This document shows positions 8,392 to 14,238 of a stretch of 15,120 bases of DNA, piece by piece. The translations under genes and the position numbers were made by a program. A model generated the notes under the pieces. The model searched no databases, was not told the DNA's origin, and was given only the letters and a program-made list of their open reading frames with translations. Each line of letters starts with the position of its first letter. Within the stretch, counting starts at the first letter, position 1. Source of the stretch: Prevotella sp. UBA3208 (GTDB lineage Bacteria > Bacteroidota > Bacteroidia > Bacteroidales > Bacteroidaceae); the NCBI GenBank assembly GCA_002363695.1, contig DEWO01000141.1, positions 1-15,120 on the forward strand. Direction: 5' to 3'.

Positions 8392-8988
8392 TTACTTCTT
8401 CTCAAACCAAGCATGAATGGCGGTATCATAGTGTGAGCTTACACCAAAGGCACGGGTTGCAAACTCGCGGCGCTGGGCTTTCGTGGTCTCGGCACCCTGC
8501 TTATTCAGGATATCCAGCAACAGGCCGTATTCTGCTTTCGAGGGAACGATTACCACATCGTTGAAGTTCTTGGCTCCAGCACGAATCAGGGATATGCCGC
8601 CAATGTCAATCTTCTCAATGATATCCTCCTCAGAGGCACCACTGGCAACAGTCTGTTCGAAGGGATACAAGTCGACGATAACCAAGTCGATTTCCGGAAT
8701 TTCGTACTTGGCCATCTGCTCACGGTCGCCTTCTAACTCACGACGGCCCAGAATGCCTCCAAACACTTTGGGATGCAGTGTCTTCACACGACCACCCAGA
8801 ATAGAGGGATAGGTCGTCACATTCTCTACCTTCTCACACGGATAGCCTAACGACTCGATAAAGGTTTGTGTCCCACCCGTCGACAGGAACTTTACGCCCT
8901 CGTCGTTCAGTTTCTTGAGCAAATCCTCCAGTCCGTCCTTATGGAACACGGAGATGAGTGCTGTCTTGATAGTTTTCTTGTCTGCCAT
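8392..8988 (-). CDS. purH: IMP cyclohydrolase-only PurH (lacks AICAR transformylase domain)
   Basis: 198 aa. Closes FAICAR to IMP, the last step of de novo purine synthesis, in the N-terminal MGS-like domain of PurH. Visible blocks: LISVFHKDGL (11-20), FLSTGGT (34-40), GGRVKTLHPKVFGGIL (65-80), DLVIVDLYPFE (101-111) and IDIGGISLIRAGAKN (127-141). The ATG at 8988 is chosen because the conserved domain begins at once; an in-frame ATG at 9126 would translate through the promoter. The usual bifunctional PurH is about 500 aa, with the transformylase domain following this point. Here the frame ends cleanly after HAWFEKK with TAA, and mreB starts 20 nt later, so no remnant of that domain is present. 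Either the transformylase is encoded elsewhere as a separate protein or the lineage has lost it. First gene of the elongation operon. Confidence 0.9.
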   Translation of the reverse strand: MADKKTIKTALISVFHKDGLEDLLKKLNDEGVKFLSTGGTQTFIESLGYPCEKVENVTTYPSILGGRVKTLHPKVFGGILGRRELEGDREQMAKYEIPEIDLVIVDLYPFEQTVASGASEEDIIEKIDIGGISLIRAGAKNFNDVVIVPSKAEYGLLLDILNKQGAETTKAQRREFATRAFGVSSHYDTAIHAWFEKK

Positions 8989-8994
8989 TTTCTG

Positions 8995-9008
8995 ATATAA
9001 CGTTATAT
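8995..9008. promoter_or_regulatory. 14-bp perfect palindrome in the purH leader
   Basis: ATATAACGTTATAT reads identically on both strands. It lies between the predicted purH transcription start (about 9022-9024) and the purH ATG (8988), ending 6 nt before the start codon. It could be an operator for a dimeric regulator or, in RNA, pair between two transcripts; it is too tight to form a stable single hairpin. No known regulator site is recognised, and chance occurrence of one such site in 15 kb is not negligible. Confidence 0.4.
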
Positions 9009-9028
9009 TTATTCTTTGGATTTGGACT

Positions 9029-9061
9029 GCAAAGTTACAAAAAAGACTCCATACCGCCACA
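9029..9061 (-). promoter_or_regulatory. Bacteroidota-type promoter for purH-mreBCD-mrdA-rodA
   Basis: On the minus strand, TAACTTTGC (9037 to 9029) matches the -7 consensus TAnnTTTGC. TGTG (9061 to 9058), exactly 20 nt upstream, is a one-mismatch -33 box (consensus TTTG). The predicted leader to the purH ATG is about 34 nt. No other promoter-like site appears before rodA, since the genes are nearly contiguous. Confidence 0.7.
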
Positions 9062-9184
9062 CGTTTCTCGCAAAAAAATATCTTTTCTATAAAATAATAA
9101 TGTATATCAAGCCTTATCGGGTGCATGAAAGGACGGAGAGACGAGCATCGTTTTGTTCGTTTTCAGAAAAATACTCTCCAATTA

Positions 9185-9217
9185 TTCGTCTTTCTCGATT
9201 AAATGTCGTACCTTTGC
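9185..9217 (+). promoter_or_regulatory. Bacteroidota-type promoter for fadL-family gene
   Basis: TACCTTTGC at 9209-9217 matches the -7 consensus, with TTCG at 9185-9188 as a one-mismatch -33 box 20 nt upstream. It leaves a leader of about 25 nt before the ATG at 9248. It fires divergently from the purH promoter; the roughly 120 bp between the two contain no clear operator. Confidence 0.7.
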
Positions 9218-9247
9218 GCCATCATTCATCAACCATTATGATATAAT

Positions 9248-10585
9248 ATGAAGAAAACATTGCTGTTGATGGCACTCGCCGGGAGTGCCATTGCCGCCCA
9301 GGCAGGCGGACTGATGACCAACACCAACTATCACATCGCCTTCGACCGCATGATGGCCCGAGGTGCTTCTTTCGAAATCGATGCCGCCTACTCCAACCCA
9401 GCCGGATTGGCTTGGGGACACGAAGGCTGGCAACTGTCGCTAAACTTCCAGAAACCTTGGCAGTTCCGCGATATCAATGCCAATATCACAGGCGTTGGCG
9501 AACATAAGTACGAAGGCAAGGCCTCGGCCCCCATTGTACCAGCCCTTTTTGCATCCTACAAGCATGACCGCTGGGCTGTCTCCGCCATGATTGGCATTGT
9601 CGGCAGCGGCGGTTTCGTTGAGTACAAAGAAGGTGTACCCATGTTCAACGTGCTCCTGCAGAGTATGCTCACGGCCAACGGACTGACACCCGACCAATAC
9701 AGGCTGGATTCCGAGATGAAGGGTAAGCAATACATCTATGGCGGACAAGTCAACTTTACCTACAAGATTCTTGACTGCCTGTCTGCTGCAGTCGGTCTCC
9801 GAGCCAACTACTATGACGGCTACTACCGGGGACACGTCAAGGCCATCGAGCATCCGATGTTTGGGGATGTTGCCAAACTGCTGCTCGACGTTGACCAGAA
9901 AGGATGGGGCATCACCCCACTCATCAGCCTGGCCTACCACCAAGGTCCGCTGACGCTCACTGCCCGCTATGAGTTCCGCACCAAGCTCAATCCCAAGAAC
10001 GAAACGAACATATTGGATGCCGGACTGGGAGCCACGGTGGTGGAGTATATGACCAAGGCCGATCCGGAAGGCACACCCGCCAAGCTTGCAGCACTTCAAC
10101 AACAGCTCGGGGCTTATACCGCCCCCTATCAGGACGGAGCCCATACCCGTTACGATATGCCTGCCCTACTCTCCATAGCTGCGGGCTATGAGTTCACGCC
10201 CAAACTGCGTGCTACACTCGAATACCATTTCTTCGACGACAGACATGCCAAGATGGCCAACAACCGGCAGGAAGAACTCAAACACGGCACGAACGAATTT
10301 CTGGCAGGTGTGGAATATGACATCAACGACAAATTCACCGTCAGTTGCGGTGCCCAGCGTACCGACTACGGTCTGAGCGACGGCTACCAGCAGGACACAT
10401 CGTTTGCCTGCGACAGCTGGAGCATTGGCATGGGCGGTGCCTGGAACATCAACGAGAAGGTTCGTCTCAATGCTGGCTACTTCATCAGCCTCTACAGCGA
10501 CTACACCAAGCCCACTGCTTATGGTTCCGAGACATTCTCGCGCACCAACAATGTAATCGGCGTCGGTATTGACTACAAATTCTAA
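9248..10585 (+). CDS. OmpP1/FadL/TodX-family outer-membrane transport protein
   Basis: 445 aa predicted outer-membrane beta-barrel for uptake of hydrophobic molecules. Signal peptide at residues 1-19 (MKKTLLLMAL then AAQA, cleavage after A19). The family's NPAGLAW motif is at 50-56, in the position of the plug/hatch region. Alternating hydrophobic/aromatic strands continue to the end (for example LSLNFQKPWQF, AVGLRANYYDGYY, RATLEYHFFD). The C-terminus VGIDYKF ends in phenylalanine, the usual barrel-assembly signal. FadL proteins carry long-chain fatty acids; the true substrate here cannot be told from sequence. It stands alone, with its own promoter (9185-9217) and terminator (10609-10644). 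The ATG at 9248 is preceded by an overlapping ATG-ATA-TAA triplet set at 9238-9246. Confidence 0.88.
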   Translation: MKKTLLLMALAGSAIAAQAGGLMTNTNYHIAFDRMMARGASFEIDAAYSNPAGLAWGHEGWQLSLNFQKPWQFRDINANITGVGEHKYEGKASAPIVPALFASYKHDRWAVSAMIGIVGSGGFVEYKEGVPMFNVLLQSMLTANGLTPDQYRLDSEMKGKQYIYGGQVNFTYKILDCLSAAVGLRANYYDGYYRGHVKAIEHPMFGDVAKLLLDVDQKGWGITPLISLAYHQGPLTLTARYEFRTKLNPKNETNILDAGLGATVVEYMTKADPEGTPAKLAALQQQLGAYTAPYQDGAHTRYDMPALLSIAAGYEFTPKLRATLEYHFFDDRHAKMANNRQEELKHGTNEFLAGVEYDINDKFTVSCGAQRTDYGLSDGYQQDTSFACDSWSIGMGGAWNINEKVRLNAGYFISLYSDYTKPTAYGSETFSRTNNVIGVGIDYKF

Positions 10586-10608
10586 GGCGAAACAAATAAC
10601 GAGCTAAT

Positions 10609-10644
10609 AAAAAACGAGCTGACTATTTGGTCAACTCGTTTTTT
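10609..10644 (+). terminator. Rho-independent terminator after the fadL-family gene
   Basis: Two 15-nt arms, 10609-10623 and 10630-10644, pair around the 6-nt loop TATTTG (10624-10629) with one C/A mismatch: ACGAG-C-TGAC against GTCA-A-CTCGT, flanked by A6 and T6. It lies 24 nt after the stop. The T-run also gives an A-run on the other side, so it could work in both directions. Its loop contains the -33 box of the next promoter. Confidence 0.88.
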
Positions 10645-10658
10645 CTTCGTACCTTCGC
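10626..10658 (+). promoter_or_regulatory. Promoter for mlaE-mlaF, nested in the preceding terminator
   Basis: TTTG at 10626-10629, a perfect -33 box, lies in the terminator loop. Exactly 20 nt later TACCTTCGC (10650-10658) matches TAnnTTTGC with one mismatch. Predicted transcription start is about 10661-10666, that is, at or a few bases before the mlaE ATG (10666). The -7 box overlaps an inverted repeat, TTCGC-AG-GCGAA (10654-10665), which ends against the start codon. Confidence 0.7.
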
Positions 10659-10665
10659 AGGCGAA

Positions 10666-11418
10666 ATGATAAAATTACTGCATAAATGGCTCACTACGCT
10701 CGGTAAGTTCGTTATACTTATGGGGCGTACGTTCTCGATACCCGAGCGTTTCCGTATGTTCTGGAAACAGTACGTGAAGGAAATGGCACAGCTGGGCATC
10801 AACTCCATTGGCATCGTACTGCTCATCTCGTTCTTCATCGGTGCCGTCATCTGCATCCAGATGAAGCTTAACATCCAGTCGCCCTGGATGCCCCGCTGGG
10901 TCAGCGGCTACACCACTCGCGAAATCATGCTGCTGGAGTTCTCCAGTTCCATCATGTGTCTGATTCTGGCCGGAAAGGTGGGCTCCAACATTGCTTCTGA
11001 GATTGGTACCATGCGCGTAACACAACAGATTGACGCCCTGGACATTATGGGAGTCAACTCCGCATGTTATCTGATACTGCCAAAAATCCTGGGAATGATT
11101 ACCATCATGCCATTGTTGGTGATATTCTCCAGTGCCATGGGCATTATGGGTGCCTACGGAACTGCCTACATAGCCCACATCATCGTCCCTGACGACCTGA
11201 CGCTGGGCTTGCAACACTCTTTTAATTCCTGGTTCGTATGGATGAGCATCATCAAGAGCCTCTTCTTTGCCTTCATCATCTCGGCCGTACCCTCCTACTA
11301 CGGTTATACCGTCGAAGGGGGCTCCGTCAATGTCGGCAAGGCATCAACTGACGCTGTGGTGATGTCCAGTGTCTTGATTCTATGTAGTGACGTCTTTTTA
11401 ACACAACTATTGTCATGA
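10666..11418 (+). CDS. mlaE: MlaE-family ABC transporter permease
   Basis: 250 aa inner-membrane permease of the MlaE/YrbE family, which moves phospholipids between inner and outer membranes. Hydrophobic segments at about 46-65, 88-105, 136-172 and 188-210, plus 230-248. The diagnostic stretch AGKVGSNIASEIGTMRVTQQIDALDIMGVN (102-131) is almost invariant in the family. The ATG at 10666 is chosen because the frame upstream runs into the terminator hairpin and the N-terminal length then agrees with relatives; ATG 10720 would remove the first helix. With the promoter placed at 10626-10658 the mRNA has virtually no leader. It overlaps mlaF by an ATGA (11415-11418). No MCE (MlaD) gene is next to the pair. 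Confidence 0.92.
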   Translation: MIKLLHKWLTTLGKFVILMGRTFSIPERFRMFWKQYVKEMAQLGINSIGIVLLISFFIGAVICIQMKLNIQSPWMPRWVSGYTTREIMLLEFSSSIMCLILAGKVGSNIASEIGTMRVTQQIDALDIMGVNSACYLILPKILGMITIMPLLVIFSSAMGIMGAYGTAYIAHIIVPDDLTLGLQHSFNSWFVWMSIIKSLFFAFIISAVPSYYGYTVEGGSVNVGKASTDAVVMSSVLILCSDVFLTQLLS

Positions 11419-12185
11419 TAGAAGTCAAGAACCTATACAAGAGCTTTGACGAGATAGAGGTGCTGAAAGACATCTCGACCGTCTTTGAGGATGGCAAAAC
11501 CAATCTCATCATAGGTCAGAGCGGCTCTGGTAAAACCGTACTCATGAAGAACCTCGTGGGACTCTTCGAACCCACCAGCGGCCAGATACTATACGACGGC
11601 CGCGACTTTGTCCAGATGTCAAAGGACGAGAAGGTACACATGCGCCGCGAAATGGGTATGATATTCCAGTCGGCTGCACTCTTCGACTCTCTCACCGTAC
11701 TGGAGAATGTCATGTTCCCATTGGATATGTTCTCCAGCATGACTCTTCGCGAACGCCAGCAACGTGCTATGGACTGTCTGGACCGCGTCAATCTGGTTGG
11801 TGCCGAGAGCAAGTATCCTGGCGAAATCAGTGGTGGTATGCAGAAACGCGTAGCCATTGCACGGGCCATCAGTCTGAATCCCAAATACTTGTTCTGCGAC
11901 GAGCCCAACAGCGGACTGGACCCCAAGACAAGTCTGGTCATTGACGAGTTGCTTCACAGCATCACCCAGGAGTTTCAGATGACGACGATTATCAACACCC
12001 ACGACATGAATTCTGTGATGGGCATTGGCGAGAACATCATTTTCATCTACCAAGGCCATAAAGAGTGGCAGGGTGTCAGCGCCGACATCATGGGCTCCAC
12101 CAATAAACGCCTGACAGACTTTATCTTCGCTTCAGACCTGCTGAAAGAGATGCGCGAAGCGGTTACCCACCAGCATCAGAAGTAA
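11415..12185 (+). CDS. mlaF: MlaF-family ABC transporter ATPase
   Basis: 256 aa ATPase that powers MlaE. All nucleotide-binding motifs are intact: Walker A GQSGSGKT (34-41), Q-loop glutamine Q85 in IFQSAALFDSLTV, signature ISGGMQKRVAIARAI (138-152; a glycine-methionine variant seen in this subfamily), Walker B YLFCDEP (158-164) with catalytic E163, the D-loop SGLDP (166-170), and switch histidine H196 in INTHDMNSV. Close resemblance to MlaF rather than to generic importers comes from the LFDSLTVLENVMFPL block (89-103) and from coupling to mlaE by a 4-nt overlap. It is followed 14 nt downstream by a possible terminator. Confidence 0.92.
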   Translation: MIEVKNLYKSFDEIEVLKDISTVFEDGKTNLIIGQSGSGKTVLMKNLVGLFEPTSGQILYDGRDFVQMSKDEKVHMRREMGMIFQSAALFDSLTVLENVMFPLDMFSSMTLRERQQRAMDCLDRVNLVGAESKYPGEISGGMQKRVAIARAISLNPKYLFCDEPNSGLDPKTSLVIDELLHSITQEFQMTTIINTHDMNSVMGIGENIIFIYQGHKEWQGVSADIMGSTNKRLTDFIFASDLLKEMREAVTHQHQK

Positions 12186-12199
12186 TATTGACCCAAGTC

Positions 12200-12240
12200 A
12201 ACAAAAGGACTGTTTGCGCGAACAATCTGCCTTTTTTGTT
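12200..12240 (+). terminator. Probable terminator after mlaF
   Basis: AAAAGG (12203-12208) pairs with CCTTTT (12230-12235), and the T-run continues to 12237. Inside, TGTT (12211-12214) pairs with AACA (12221-12224) around TGCGCG. A further three pairs, AAC with GTT, extend the base across a 2-nt bulge. Weaker than the other two terminators in the window because of the interior loop, but well placed after the mlaF stop. Confidence 0.5.
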
Positions 12241-12270
12241 GCCAACATCCCAAAAACTCCGTACCTTTGC
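12238..12270 (+). promoter_or_regulatory. Promoter of the small-ORF transcription unit
   Basis: TACCTTTGC (12262-12270) is a perfect -7 box. The -33 box is either GTTG (12238-12241, 20-nt spacing, one mismatch) or TTTG (12235-12238, 23-nt spacing). Both lie in the T-rich tail of the mlaF terminator. Predicted start is about 12275-12278. Confidence 0.75.
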
Positions 12271-12276
12271 ATCGTC

Positions 12277-12373
12277 AAAAGACAAAAGGGTCCGAGAGAA
12301 GGCCCAACAAAGGATAACATGAAGTAGGAGAGGAAAACATCCACTCCGAGTAATTAAAAGAAAGGGTAAAAAG
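12277..12373 (+). other. Leader of about 97 nt ahead of the 31-codon ORF
   Basis: The predicted 5' leader is purine-rich. It holds a weak hairpin, GGGTC (12288-12292) with GGCCC (12301-12305) around an 8-nt loop. It also holds a minimal reading frame ATG-AAG-TAG (12319-12327) with AGGA 4 nt before it. AAAGGGT at 12361-12367 is a possible ribosome binding site for the ORF at 12374. No known riboswitch or conserved RNA is recognised. Length depends on the predicted start site. Confidence 0.4.
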
Positions 12374-12469
12374 ATGAAAAAATTAATTAACCGCTGGTTG
12401 AAGAGCGAGGCATACGCAGAGTATTGCATCAATATGGCAAGAATGTATAACTTCCGCCCCGCAAACTAA
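12374..12469 (+). CDS. 31-aa small protein of unknown function
   Basis: Reads ATG to TAA in 32 codons. The peptide begins MKKLINRWLKSE, ends MARMYNFRPAN, and has net positive charge (six K/R against two E) with a single Cys (C18). Residues 4-24 could form an amphipathic helix. There is no signal peptide or clear membrane segment. Support for being real: its own consensus promoter 104 nt upstream, a purine-rich ribosome-binding-like AAAGGGT 6 nt before the ATG, and a strong terminator 4 nt after the stop. The whole transcript is about 230 nt and holds nothing else. I do not recognise the family. It may be a small protein, a peptide encoded by a dual-function RNA, or a fortuitous ORF in an sRNA. 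Confidence 0.6.
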   Translation: MKKLINRWLKSEAYAEYCINMARMYNFRPAN

Positions 12470-12472
12470 GAA

Positions 12473-12508
12473 ACGGATTGAACGCTACAGGCATTCAATC
12501 CGTTTTTT
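12473..12508 (+). terminator. Strong rho-independent terminator
   Basis: Perfect 10-bp stem ACGGATTGAA (12473-12482) with TTCAATCCGT (12494-12503), extendable by two A/T pairs, 11-nt loop, then a T-run to 12508. It ends the small-ORF transcript. Read on the minus strand the stem is followed by TTTCTT, so it may also stop the era-der-lipoprotein transcript, whose last stop codon is at 12520-12522. Confidence 0.92.
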
Positions 12509-12519
12509 ATATTTTACTA

Positions 12520-12924
12520 CTATTTCATTCGCCACTCACCTTCCTCGACCTGAACCATCGGCACCACGATTTCCTCTTGCGTAGAGTCGGCATAGCAGAG
12601 GATAAGGAAAGCCTTGACTACAGACGCTGCATGGACCGTATCAGCAGGAGTTCCTGAATTTTCGGAAATGCGTACAGAAAGTATCCCGCCATGTTTCTCC
12701 TTGATATCCTCCTGATATTGCTCAACAGCCTTCAACAATTGATTGCCGTAGGCTGCTGGCAGCTCACTACTACCAGCCTTTCCTTCTAAAAAGCGTACAG
12801 CATCGCCTGCAGCCAGATACTCGTAGTATTTCTGAGCCTCTGTGGCAGCCTGCCACTCTGGCGTGACGCCGGAGCAGGCACACAAGACGGCGACAGCAGA
12901 CAAGATGTAGAGCAAGTGCTTCAT
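12520..12924 (-). CDS. Small uncharacterised lipoprotein (DUF4878-like)
   Basis: 134 aa. Lipoprotein signal with basic/hydrophobic residues 1-13 and lipobox L14-C15-A16-C17, where C17 is the predicted lipidated residue. The mature region of about 117 aa has the look of the DUF4878/NTF2-like lipoproteins common in Bacteroidota: an N-terminal helix [20 protein letters not shown] (29-48), a second helix (about 59-77), then strands ending in [15 protein letters not shown]. The family assignment is from memory of pattern and is tentative. Its ATG overlaps the der TGA (12921-12924), so it should be translated together with der. Function unknown; there is no enzyme motif. Confidence 0.8.
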   Translation of the reverse strand: MKHLLYILSAVAVLCACSGVTPEWQAATEAQKYYEYLAAGDAVRFLEGKAGSSELPAAYGNQLLKAVEQYQEDIKEKHGGILSVRISENSGTPADTVHAASVVKAFLILCYADSTQEEIVVPMVQVEEGEWRMK

Positions 12925-14234
12925 TTCTGGCGGACAAACACGTTAATGGGTGTACCGGTGAGCGTCCAGTTCTCACGCAGTTTGTTCTCCAGGAAGCGAC
13001 GGTAGGCTTCCTTGACGTATTGCGGCAGATTGGCATAGAACACAAAGGTGGGTATCTGTGTGTTGGGCACCTGCGAGACATACTTAATCTTGATATACTT
13101 GCCCTTGATGCTGGGTGGCGGTGTCTGCTCAATGATGGGTAGCATGACCTCGTTGAGCTTGCTGGTGCCTATCTTGATGGTACGGTTCAGGTAAACCTGC
13201 TTGGCCGTCTCCAGCACCTTGAAGATGCGCTGCTTGGTGACGGCCGAGGCAAAGATGATGGGGAAGTCTACAAACGGAGCCATACGCTGACGAATGGCAG
13301 TCTCAAAGGTTTTGATAGCCACCTGCGACTTATCCTCCACAAGGTCCCACTTATTGACCACAACCACCAGTGACTTATTATTCTTCTGAATGAGCTGGAA
13401 GATATTCATGTCCTGGGCCTCGATACCGCGGGTGGCGTCAATCATCAGGATGCAGACATCGGAATTCTCGATAGCACGGATGGAACGCATGACGGAATAG
13501 AACTCCAAGTCCTCCGTTACCTTGTTCTTGCGACGGATGCCTGCCGTATCTACCAAGTAGAAGTCGAAACCGAACTTGTCATACTTGGTATAGATGCTGT
13601 CGCGCGTTGTCCCGGCAATGTCCGTCACGATATTGCGGTCTTCACCGATAAAGGCATTGATAATGCTCGACTTGCCGGCATTGGGGCGTCCCACAACGGC
13701 AAAACGCGGCGTGCCATCCTCTACGTCGTCCACCTCGTCCGTCTTGAGTTTCGACAGCACATGGTCCAGCAGGTCACCCGTACCGGAACCTGTTGCTGCA
13801 CTGACACAATAGGGATCGCCCAGACCGAGCTTATAGAACTCGTACTGTCCGTAGAGGTCCTTGCCGTCGTCGGCCTTATTAGCCACCAAGACTACAGGAA
13901 GCTTGGAACGACGCAGGATGAGTGCTACGTCCTGATCGAGGTCGGTAAGTCCGTTCTTGATGTCAACCAGGAACAAGACCAAATCGGCCTCCTCTGTGGC
14001 AACAACGACCTGCTTGCGGATTTCCTCTTCGAACACATCGTCCGAGTTTACCACCCAGCCGCCCGTGTCGACAACGGAGAATTCGCGGCCGTTCCATTCG
14101 CACTTACCGTACTGGCGGTCGCGGGTAGTACCAGCCTCGTCGCTCACAATGGCGCGGCGGCTGTTTGTCAGTCTGTTAAATAAAGTGGACTTGCCTACAT
14201 TCGGGCGTCCTACAATCGCTACTAAGTTTCCCAT
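12921..14234 (-). CDS. der: Der (EngA), double-domain ribosome assembly GTPase
   Basis: 437 aa, normal length. Essential GTPase for 50S subunit maturation with two tandem G domains and a KH-like C-terminal domain. G domain 1: GRPNVGKS (9-16), DTGG (57-60), NKAD (119-122). G domain 2: GRPNAGKS (182-189), DTAG (229-232), NKWD (294-297). The acidic linker DEVDDVED (166-173) separates them, and the KH-like domain is about 352-437 ([15 protein letters not shown]). The ATG at 14234 places the G1 motif right at the N-terminus as in relatives; the frame continues upstream to another ATG at 14447 but only antisense-like sequence out of phase with era lies there. It begins 4 nt after the era stop and overlaps the lipoprotein gene by 4 nt. 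Confidence 0.96.
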   Translation of the reverse strand: MGNLVAIVGRPNVGKSTLFNRLTNSRRAIVSDEAGTTRDRQYGKCEWNGREFSVVDTGGWVVNSDDVFEEEIRKQVVVATEEADLVLFLVDIKNGLTDLDQDVALILRRSKLPVVLVANKADDGKDLYGQYEFYKLGLGDPYCVSAATGSGTGDLLDHVLSKLKTDEVDDVEDGTPRFAVVGRPNAGKSSIINAFIGEDRNIVTDIAGTTRDSIYTKYDKFGFDFYLVDTAGIRRKNKVTEDLEFYSVMRSIRAIENSDVCILMIDATRGIEAQDMNIFQLIQKNNKSLVVVVNKWDLVEDKSQVAIKTFETAIRQRMAPFVDFPIIFASAVTKQRIFKVLETAKQVYLNRTIKIGTSKLNEVMLPIIEQTPPPSIKGKYIKIKYVSQVPNTQIPTFVFYANLPQYVKEAYRRFLENKLRENWTLTGTPINVFVRQK

Positions 14235-14238
14235 ATAT

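Noticed and set aside
8989..9126. Possible N-terminal extension of PurH from an ATG at 9126
   Set aside because: It would be translated across the predicted promoter and leader, and the extension has no resemblance to PurH.
9135..9179. Inverted repeat GGAGAG ... CTCTCC in the purH/fadL divergent region
   Set aside because: Only 6 bp with a 33-nt spacer, likely by chance; nothing else supports an operator or terminator.
9235..9250. ATG-ATA-TAA mini-frame and ATTAT-GAT-ATAAT inverted repeat just before the fadL-family start
   Set aside because: AT-rich leaders are normal upstream of Bacteroidota genes and easily yield such patterns; there is no ribosome binding site for the first ATG.
9440..10144. 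Minus-strand open frame of 234 codons opposite the fadL-family gene
   Set aside because: Shadow of the barrel gene; its composition follows from the codons of the opposite strand, and it has no own promoter.
10598..10620. Direct repeat AACGAGCT twice before the mlaE promoter
   Set aside because: The second copy is part of the terminator stem and the first is a single 8-nt match nearby; not enough for an attachment site or an operator.
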